Shown here one piece after another: positions 8,342 through 12,982 of a stretch of 12,982 bases of DNA. The stretch is from contig JAFZMA010000102.1 of the NCBI GenBank assembly GCA_017551215.1, positions 1 through 12,982 of the forward strand, read 5' to 3'. The notes under the pieces are model-generated. The model saw only the letters and a list, made by a program, of their open reading frames with translations, made no database searches and was not told where the DNA came from. The DNA is from Bacteroidales bacterium. GTDB taxonomy: Bacteria; Bacteroidota; Bacteroidia; Bacteroidales; UBA932. The translations under genes and the position numbers were made by a program. How positions within the stretch are numbered: the stretch's first letter is position 1; each line of letters starts with the position of its first letter.

Positions 8342-8929
8342 CTACTGAATGTTGAAATTGTTCATTGGATTGACCTTGGTGGAAGAGGCCAGAATCAGGG
8401 ACCAGATAACTCCGTAGAAAATGGCAAGAACCAGCATGGCAAACGAAGTTATTGTCTCCAGATTGTTGGTAAGCGTCTCTATCATGCCGCTATCTATGTT
8501 CGGTAACGCGGACATCTGGGTAAGATAAGCATCCTTGGCAGCTTCCGTGCTTTCCGGACTTATGAACTTCATGTTTACAAAGGTGAAGGCCGCAAGCACT
8601 ATTCCCGACAGAAGTGAAGTCAGAAAACCGTATGAAAACACTTTTCCGTAAGTGGTGAAGCCTTCCACGGCAGCGTTGCGCTGGGAGTATTTCTTCATTG
8701 CATACCACAGGAAAGTGATGGTGGCACCCAGTTTAAGCAGAGTAATCACTATGCCTATGATTCCTCCGGTGGTGTTCTGAGGCAGGAGTGTGGAAATAAG
8801 CATGAAAATGATACTGATTGCGGCCAGTTTGAGGCCCTCTGCAGCTGCGCTGCTAAACTTGTTTACGGGCTCTGCCTGGGTCGGAATCTGAGGCTGTCCT
8901 CCGTTAAAATATTCCCTGTTCTCTTCCAT
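8342..8929 (-). CDS. DUF4199-type integral membrane protein
   Basis: This 195-residue protein has unknown function. A hydrophilic N-terminus of about 30 residues, with several Gln and Pro, precedes four hydrophobic segments at about 33-50, 55-77, 96-118 and 160-181. Between the third and fourth is a polar loop of about 40 residues (FISPESTEAAKDAYLTQM and onward), probably outside the membrane. The arrangement, the YAMKKY after helix two, and the position directly before a GtrB-like glycosyltransferase fit the DUF4199 family. I assign the family from pattern memory and not from a search. The 7-bp spacing suggests the two proteins act together, perhaps in handling a lipid-linked sugar, but this is inference. 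The ATG at 8929 is the only sensible start; a Bacteroidota -7 box lies about 30 bp upstream. Confidence 0.78.
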   Translation of the reverse strand: MEENREYFNGGQPQIPTQAEPVNKFSSAAAEGLKLAAISIIFMLISTLLPQNTTGGIIGIVITLLKLGATITFLWYAMKKYSQRNAAVEGFTTYGKVFSYGFLTSLLSGIVLAAFTFVNMKFISPESTEAAKDAYLTQMSALPNIDSGMIETLTNNLETITSFAMLVLAIFYGVIWSLILASSTKVNPMNNFNIQ

Positions 8930-8955
8930 AAGAATAAAGTGTTTGGCTTTGTAAG

Positions 8956-8986
8956 TTGTGCAAAGATATTAAATTTTGTAGATTTG
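8956..8986 (+). promoter_or_regulatory. Bacteroidota-type promoter of thrS
   Basis: TTG at 8956-8958 is followed after 20 bp by TAGATTTG at 8979-8986, a fit to the TTG / TAnnTTTG pattern. Transcription would start near 8993, giving a leader of about 57 nt before thrS that contains the hairpin at 9002-9023. The region interlocks with the minus-strand -7 box at 8961-8968. Confidence 0.6.
8961..8968 (-). promoter_or_regulatory. Probable -7 box of the DUF4199-glycosyltransferase operon
   Basis: On the minus strand TATCTTTG fits TAnnTTTG and is followed by CA, as in the toxin-antitoxin promoter. It lies 31 bp before the ATG at 8929. No TTG or TTTG is found 19-21 bp upstream, so the -33 element is weak or absent, which lowers confidence. 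Confidence 0.45.
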
Positions 8987-9001
8987 CAGGCTATTTGAAG
9001 C

Positions 9002-9023
9002 CAAGTGCTATGTATTGCACTTG
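9002..9023 (+). promoter_or_regulatory. Perfect hairpin in the thrS 5' leader
   Basis: CAAGTGC (9002-9008) pairs fully with GCACTTG (9017-9023) around an 8-nt loop, TATGTATT. It would form within about 10 nt of the predicted transcript start. It is not followed by a T-run, so it is not a standard terminator. It may protect the mRNA 5' end or serve in control of thrS; the function is unknown. Confidence 0.55.
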
Positions 9024-9049
9024 AGATAATTAACTTAACAGTAAATACT

Positions 9050-11011
9050 ATGAGTATGGTAAAGATTACATTTCCGGACGGAAGTGTAAAAGAATTTGAA
9101 AAAGGCATTACGGGGTATCAGATTGCAGAGAGCATTAGTCCCCGTCTTGCGGCAGAGGTGTTGTCTGTCTCTGTAAATGACCAGGTTACGGACCTGCGTA
9201 CACCAATTGAAAACGATGCTTCCATCCGTCTGCACAAGTGGGAGGACGATGAGGGAAAGAAGGCTTTCTGGCACTCATCTTCTCACCTGATGGCAGAGGC
9301 GCTGGAGGCCATATTCCCGGGCGTCAAGTTCGGAATAGGACCGGCCATAGACAGCGGATTCTACTACGATGTGGATCTTGGAGACAAGACTCTCACGGAG
9401 GCCGATCTCAAGAAAGTTGAGGACAAGATGCTGGAACTCGCCCGTTCAGGAGAACAGTTCGTCCGCAGAGAAGTCCCTAAACAGGAGGCACTTGACTATT
9501 TCTCCGCAAAGGGAGACGAGTACAAGACAGAGCTCATCGGCGAGCTTAAAGACGGTTCGATATCCTTCTATACCAACGGAAACTTTACAGATCTTTGCCG
9601 TGGACCTCACATCATGTCCACCTCAATGATCAAGGCCATAAAGCTGACTTCCATTGCGGGAGCATATTGGAGGGGAGACGAGAACCGCAAGCAGCTCACC
9701 CGTATCTACGGTATAACCTTCCCTAAGAAGAGTATGCTGGACGAGTATCTGACTATACTGGAAGAGGCCAAGAAGAGAGATCACCGCAAACTGGGCAAAG
9801 ACCTGGAACTCTTTGCATTCAGCCAGAAGGTGGGAGCCGGTCTTCCTCTGTGGCTGCCGAGAGGCGCCGCCCTGAGAACCCGCCTGGAGAACTTCCTGAG
9901 GAAGGTTCAGAGCGACTACGGCTATCTGCCGGTAATCACTCCTCACATAGGCCAGAAGGAACTCTATGTAACCAGCGGACACTGGGCAAAATACGGAAAG
10001 GATTCGTTCCGCCCGATCACCACTCCGCAGGAAGGAGAGGAATTCCTGCTCAAGCCTATGAACTGCCCTCACCATTGCGAGATTTACAAGACCAAGCCTC
10101 GCAGCTACAAGGATCTTCCTATCCGCTTCGCCGAGTTCGGAACAGTTTACAGATATGAGCAAAGCGGTGAGCTCCACGGACTTACAAGAGTTCGCGGCTT
10201 TACCCAGGACGATGCTCACCTGTTCGTGAGACCAGACCAGCTCAAGGAAGAGTTCTGCAAAGTAATAGACATCGTGCTATATATCTTCAAGACTTTGAAG
10301 TTTGACCAGTACACCGCTCAGGTTTCTCTCCGCGATAAGGTTGACCGTTCAAAATACATAGGTAGCGAGGAGAACTGGGAGAAGGCCGAGCAGGCAATCA
10401 TCGAGTCCGCAGCCGAGAAGGGCCTCAAGACCAAAGTTGAATACGGAGAGGCCGCATTCTACGGACCTAAACTGGACTTCATGGTGAAGGACGCCCTCGG
10501 AAGGCAGTGGCAGCTTGGAACAATCCAGGTGGATTACAACCTTCCGGAGAGGTTCGGACTGGAGTATACCGGAGCCGATAACCTCAAGCACCGCCCGATC
10601 ATGATCCACAGGGCTCCGTTCGGTTCAATGGAGAGGTTTGTGGCCGTTCTGCTGGAGCATACCGCCGGAAATCTGCCTCTGTGGCTGACTCCGGACCAGT
10701 GTGTAGTGCTCCCTGTAGGCGAAAAATATGTGGATTTTGCCAAAAAAGTTTGCAATTCATTAAAAAATTCCGAAATTCGCGCCTCCATAGACGACCGCAA
10801 CGAGACTATTGGAAAGAGAATCAGGGAGAACGAGCTGAAAAAGATGCCTTATCTGCTTGTAGTTGGAGAGAAGGAAATGGAGAGCGGATGTGTGGCTGTA
10901 AGGCAGCAAGGAGGTCAGAATCTGGGAGTTATGAAGGTGGAGGACTTCGTTACCCTTATTAATGAGAAAATTAAGCAGGAACTGGGAGAGCCGGTTAAAC
11001 CTGCAGAATAA
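9050..11011 (+). CDS. thrS: Threonyl-tRNA synthetase
   Basis: This 653-residue class II synthetase charges tRNA-Thr in the cytoplasm. All four family domains are present: an N-terminal TGS domain (about 1-65); an editing domain that removes mischarged serine, with H75/H79 (HSSSH) and C183/H187 (LCRGPH); the catalytic core (about 245-540); and the anticodon-binding domain (about 550-640). In the core, zinc ligands are C339 (MNCPHHC), H390 (DDAH) and H520 (MIHRAP). Motif 2 contains [12 protein letters not shown], and motif 3 contains GSMERF. I chose the ATG at 9050; an ATG at 9056 would remove only two residues. Upstream are a Bacteroidota promoter and a leader hairpin. infC follows after 31 bp. 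One stretch at 10721-10780, at the start of the anticodon-binding domain, is markedly A+T richer than the rest of the gene. Confidence 0.98.
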   Translation: MSMVKITFPDGSVKEFEKGITGYQIAESISPRLAAEVLSVSVNDQVTDLRTPIENDASIRLHKWEDDEGKKAFWHSSSHLMAEALEAIFPGVKFGIGPAIDSGFYYDVDLGDKTLTEADLKKVEDKMLELARSGEQFVRREVPKQEALDYFSAKGDEYKTELIGELKDGSISFYTNGNFTDLCRGPHIMSTSMIKAIKLTSIAGAYWRGDENRKQLTRIYGITFPKKSMLDEYLTILEEAKKRDHRKLGKDLELFAFSQKVGAGLPLWLPRGAALRTRLENFLRKVQSDYGYLPVITPHIGQKELYVTSGHWAKYGKDSFRPITTPQEGEEFLLKPMNCPHHCEIYKTKPRSYKDLPIRFAEFGTVYRYEQSGELHGLTRVRGFTQDDAHLFVRPDQLKEEFCKVIDIVLYIFKTLKFDQYTAQVSLRDKVDRSKYIGSEENWEKAEQAIIESAAEKGLKTKVEYGEAAFYGPKLDFMVKDALGRQWQLGTIQVDYNLPERFGLEYTGADNLKHRPIMIHRAPFGSMERFVAVLLEHTAGNLPLWLTPDQCVVLPVGEKYVDFAKKVCNSLKNSEIRASIDDRNETIGKRIRENELKKMPYLLVVGEKEMESGCVAVRQQGGQNLGVMKVEDFVTLINEKIKQELGEPVKPAE

Positions 11012-11029
11012 ATATGTTTAACTTAAATT

Positions 11030-11035
11030 AGGAGG
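11030..11035 (+). promoter_or_regulatory. Strong Shine-Dalgarno site for infC
   Basis: AGGAGG lies 7 nt upstream of the ATC at 11043. It is the only strong Shine-Dalgarno sequence I noticed before any gene in this window; other starts have A-rich, unmatched upstream sequence. It decides the infC start, because the frame has no ATG or GTG start codon and an in-frame TAG sits at 11037-11039. Confidence 0.75.
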
Positions 11036-11042
11036 ATAGTAT

Positions 11043-11672
11043 ATCGCAGCATTCAAACCGCGTTCTGGAGGCTTTAAGCCTCAGGGAACCAACCAATTCC
11101 ACAAGCCTGCAACCCAAGGGAAGCCAGGCTTGAAAGGGCAGAAGAACTTCCGCAAGGAAGACGAAGGCCCGCGTTTCAACGAGCAGATCAGAGTACCCGA
11201 AGTAAGGGTAGTCGGAGACAATGTGCCGGAGCAGAAGATTTACCCTATAGCCCAGGCATTGAAAATGGCCCAGGATCTGGAGCTTGATTTGGTTGAGATT
11301 GTGCCTAATGCAACCCCTCCTGTCTGCAGGATAGTAGATTACCAGAAGTATCTCTATCAGCAGAAAAAGAAGGCCAAGGAAATGAAGGCCAACGCAGCCA
11401 AGACGGAGATCAAGGAACTGCGTTTCGGTCCTCAGACCGACGAGCACGACTTCCAGTTTAAGTTAAACCACGCCAAGAACTTCCTCAAGGACGGCAACAA
11501 GGTAAAGGCGTTCGTATATTTCAAGGGACGCAGCATACTTTTCTCGGAACAGGGAGAAAAACTTCTTCTGAGATTTGCCGTTGAACTTGAGGAGTTTGGA
11601 AAGGCGGAGAAGATGCCGCTTCTTGAGGGCAAGAGGATGAGCATGATAATTGCACCTATTAAAAAAAAGTAA
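11043..11672 (+). CDS. infC: Translation initiation factor IF-3, probable ATC start
   Basis: IF3 binds the 30S subunit, keeps it apart from 50S, and rejects initiation at codons other than AUG, GUG and UUG. The protein would be 209 residues. The N-domain begins near [17 protein letters not shown] (44-60), followed by the basic linker helix around [11 protein letters not shown] and the C-domain with [14 protein letters not shown] and [15 protein letters not shown]. The frame contains no ATG before the conserved region and is closed by TAG at 11037. The first usable codon is ATC at 11043, placed 7 nt after AGGAGG. A TTG at 11130 is possible but would give 180 residues and no ribosome-binding site. 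The resulting N-terminal extension (2-43) is rich in Lys, Gly, Pro and Gln. Non-AUG starts are known for infC in other bacteria and allow IF3 to limit its own translation. rpmI follows after 4 bp. Confidence 0.93.
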   Translation: MAAFKPRSGGFKPQGTNQFHKPATQGKPGLKGQKNFRKEDEGPRFNEQIRVPEVRVVGDNVPEQKIYPIAQALKMAQDLELDLVEIVPNATPPVCRIVDYQKYLYQQKKKAKEMKANAAKTEIKELRFGPQTDEHDFQFKLNHAKNFLKDGNKVKAFVYFKGRSILFSEQGEKLLLRFAVELEEFGKAEKMPLLEGKRMSMIIAPIKKK

Positions 11673-11676
11673 AGAT

Positions 11677-11871
11677 ATGCCAAAATTAAAGACCAAGTCC
11701 AGTGCCAAAAAGCGTTTCGAGCTTACTGGCTCGGGTAAAATTAAAAGGCGTCATGCCTACCACAGTCATATTTTGACTAAGAAGACCACCAAGCGCAAGA
11801 GAAATCTTGCTTACTCCGGTGTGATTGCAGGCAGTGACGAGAAGAGAGTTAAACAGCTTATTCTCTCTTAA
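11677..11871 (+). CDS. rpmI: Large ribosomal subunit protein bL35
   Basis: This is a 64-residue, strongly basic ribosomal protein of the usual L35 length. [14 protein letters not shown] is the family's opening, [16 protein letters not shown] follows, and the protein ends in VKQLILS. The ATG at 11677 was chosen because MPKLKT is the conserved start and it lies 4 bp after the infC stop, which suggests translational coupling. There is no Shine-Dalgarno sequence, only AAAGAT before the ATG. The order infC-rpmI-rplT is conserved across bacteria. Confidence 0.97.
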   Translation: MPKLKTKSSAKKRFELTGSGKIKRRHAYHSHILTKKTTKRKRNLAYSGVIAGSDEKRVKQLILS

Positions 11872-11874
11872 TCA

Positions 11875-11937
11875 GTTAACTTAATTTATTAACCGGACGT
11901 CCAGCAGAACAAGTCTCTTATTGGAGAAGAGCGCTGG
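11875..11937 (+). promoter_or_regulatory. Foldable rpmI-rplT leader, possible L20 autoregulatory element
   Basis: The 85-nt gap before rplT is long for this operon and can fold. GTTAA (11875-11879) pairs with TTAAC (11889-11893). CCAGC (11901-11905) pairs with GCTGG (11933-11937). Nested inside it, CTCTT (11915-11919) pairs with AAGAG (11927-11931), leaving a 9-nt bulge on one side and 1 nt on the other. L20 represses its own synthesis through mRNA structures in E. coli and Bacillus. That this one does the same is inference; no known motif was matched. Confidence 0.4.
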
Positions 11938-11956
11938 CTTCCAAAAACAAAGAATT

Positions 11957-12301
11957 ATGCCAAGAAGTGTAAATTCTGTAGCGTCAAGAGCACGCCGCAA
12001 GAAAATCTTAAAGCAGACCAAAGGCAACTTCCATGCAAGGGCTAACGTTTATACCGTTGCCAAGAACACCCTGGAAAAGGGATGGACTCATGCCTACAAC
12101 GACCGTAAAGACAAGAAGAAGAACTACAGGGTTCTTTGGATTCAGAGAATTAACGCAGCCGTAAGAGCTTACGGTCTGAATTACTCTCAGTTCATCGGCA
12201 AACTCGCAAAGAACAATGTAAGCCTTAACCGCAAGGTTCTGGCCGATCTGGCGATGAACAACCCTCAGGCTTTCGAGAAGGTAGTAAAGTCTTTGGACTA
12301 A
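11957..12301 (+). CDS. rplT: Large ribosomal subunit protein bL20
   Basis: This 114-residue basic protein binds 23S rRNA early in 50S assembly. The start [23 protein letters not shown] is characteristic of L20 once the ATG at 11957 is used; an upstream in-frame start would add residues unlike the family. Further family segments are [37 protein letters not shown], and a C-terminal helical region ending VVKSLD. Length is normal. An 85-nt, possibly structured leader separates it from rpmI. lepB starts 15 bp after its stop on the same strand, and no terminator hairpin is visible between them. Confidence 0.97.
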   Translation: MPRSVNSVASRARRKKILKQTKGNFHARANVYTVAKNTLEKGWTHAYNDRKDKKKNYRVLWIQRINAAVRAYGLNYSQFIGKLAKNNVSLNRKVLADLAMNNPQAFEKVVKSLD

Positions 12302-12316
12302 TACGTATGACCTTAG

Positions 12317-12982
12317 ATGGGATTCTATCGGAACAGATGGTTTAAGTTCGCCCTTTGGGGAACCCTATACCTTTTGTGGGTTATATGGCTCGGAAATTAC
12401 TGGTGGCTCTTGGGCTTGCCGGTAATTTTCGATTTATACATAACCAAGAAGGTAAAGTGGGCTTTCTGGAGGCGGAAGGAAAAGAAGGGTAACTTCACGG
12501 ATACCGTTCTGGACTGGCTCGATGCCGGAATTTTTGCCGTAGTAGCCGCTATGGTAATAAAGATTTTCTGGTTCGAGGCCTTTACCATTCCTTCTCCGTC
12601 TATGGAAAAGACCCTGTTCACCGGAGACTATCTTTTTGTTTCCAAGGTGGCTTACGGTCCAAAAATTCCGCAGACGCCTGTTTCCGTTCCGCTGGTTCAC
12701 AATTCCATTTTCGGAGGAGAATCCTATTCTACTGTCATTCAGAACAAATACCGCAGACTTAAAGGTTTCGGGAAGGTAAAGCGCTATGATATTGTGGTGT
12801 TCGCTTTCCCTCACGGAGATTCAGTTCTAAAGCAGACTCCTCAGTCTGACTGGTACCAGATGGTTCGCCTGAACGGCGGAGACCGCCAGTCTCTCATCAA
12901 CGCTTGGGGTCCTCTTGTTGTCCGTCCTAAAGACAAGAAGGACAATTATGTAAAGAGGTGTGTGGCTATACCTGGAGATACC
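12317..12982 (+). CDS. lepB: Signal peptidase I (3' end beyond the window)
   Basis: LepB is the inner-membrane serine protease that cuts signal peptides from exported proteins. The first 222 codons are present and open to the last base. The start is the ATG at 12317; a nearby ATG at 12307 is in another frame and stops within 13 codons. Two hydrophobic segments lie at about 13-42 and 70-86. The catalytic serine is S95 in IPSPSME. RYDIVVFAFP follows after a long insertion, and the general base is K213 in YVKRCVAIPGD, close to the window edge. The region between Ser and Lys is longer than in E. coli, with an insert around SYSTVIQNKYRRLKGFGK, which fits Bacteroidota enzymes. It lies 15 bp after rplT and is probably read from the same transcript. 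Identity is firm; the C-terminus is not visible. Confidence 0.95.
   Translation, partial: MGFYRNRWFKFALWGTLYLLWVIWLGNYWWLLGLPVIFDLYITKKVKWAFWRRKEKKGNFTDTVLDWLDAGIFAVVAAMVIKIFWFEAFTIPSPSMEKTLFTGDYLFVSKVAYGPKIPQTPVSVPLVHNSIFGGESYSTVIQNKYRRLKGFGKVKRYDIVVFAFPHGDSVLKQTPQSDWYQMVRLNGGDRQSLINAWGPLVVRPKDKKDNYVKRCVAIPGDT

Noticed and set aside
9623..10219. 198-codon frame antisense to thrS
   Set aside because: It covers the catalytic core of ThrRS on the other strand and has no domain signature of its own.
11130..11672. IF3 starting at the TTG at 11130
   Set aside because: No ribosome-binding site precedes it, whereas AGGAGG lies ideally before the in-frame ATC at 11043.
12307..12345. ATG at 12307 as the lepB start
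   Set aside because: That frame stops after 12 codons; the ATG at 12317 is in frame with the signal peptidase motifs.

Overview
The window looks like a piece of a chromosome from the phylum Bacteroidota, most likely order Bacteroidales. Three things support this: TAnnTTTG-type promoter boxes in the intergenic regions, almost no Shine-Dalgarno sequences, and family features such as a SecA with a long insertion and a DUF4199-type membrane protein. I cannot name the genus. Most of the window is core housekeeping DNA. The exception is a short, A+T-richer toxin-antitoxin segment with a G-rich tandem repeat beside it.

Layout. (1) 2-4560, plus strand: the 3' part of secA (its start lies outside the window), then a dihydrolipoamide dehydrogenase gene 11 bp later that carries an unusual four-cysteine insertion. 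(2) 4583-7115, minus strand: a lipoprotein 5'-nucleotidase/metallophosphatase, preceded in the direction of transcription by a PIN-domain toxin and a small ribbon-helix-helix-like antitoxin. Gaps of 4 and 15 bp and a single clear promoter upstream of the antitoxin suggest one transcript. (3) 7116-7335: 220 bp without a gene, holding the toxin-antitoxin promoter with a palindromic possible operator, and two tandem copies of a 52-bp unit. (4) 7336-8929, minus strand: a membrane-anchored family 2 glycosyltransferase and, upstream of it, a four-helix DUF4199-type membrane protein, 7 bp apart. (5) 8930-9049: interlocking divergent promoters and a thrS leader hairpin. (6) 9050-12982, plus strand: thrS-infC-rpmI-rplT, the classical ThrRS/IF3/L35/L20 cluster, followed after 15 bp by lepB (signal peptidase I), which runs off the end of the window.

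How the genes work together. secA and lepB are two ends of protein export: the translocation motor and the protease that removes signal peptides. The thrS cluster supplies translation factors and large-subunit proteins, and its leaders hold the most interesting regulatory sequence here. IF3 appears to start at an AUC codon behind a perfect AGGAGG, which fits IF3 control of its own translation in a lineage that rarely uses Shine-Dalgarno sequences. There is also a foldable leader just before rplT and a perfect hairpin just after the predicted thrS transcription start.

I did not find a clearly new multi-gene system. The candidates most worth checking are the infC start, the rplT leader, the four-cysteine insertion in Lpd, the 52-bp tandem repeat, and the toxin-antitoxin pair placed in front of the nucleotidase.
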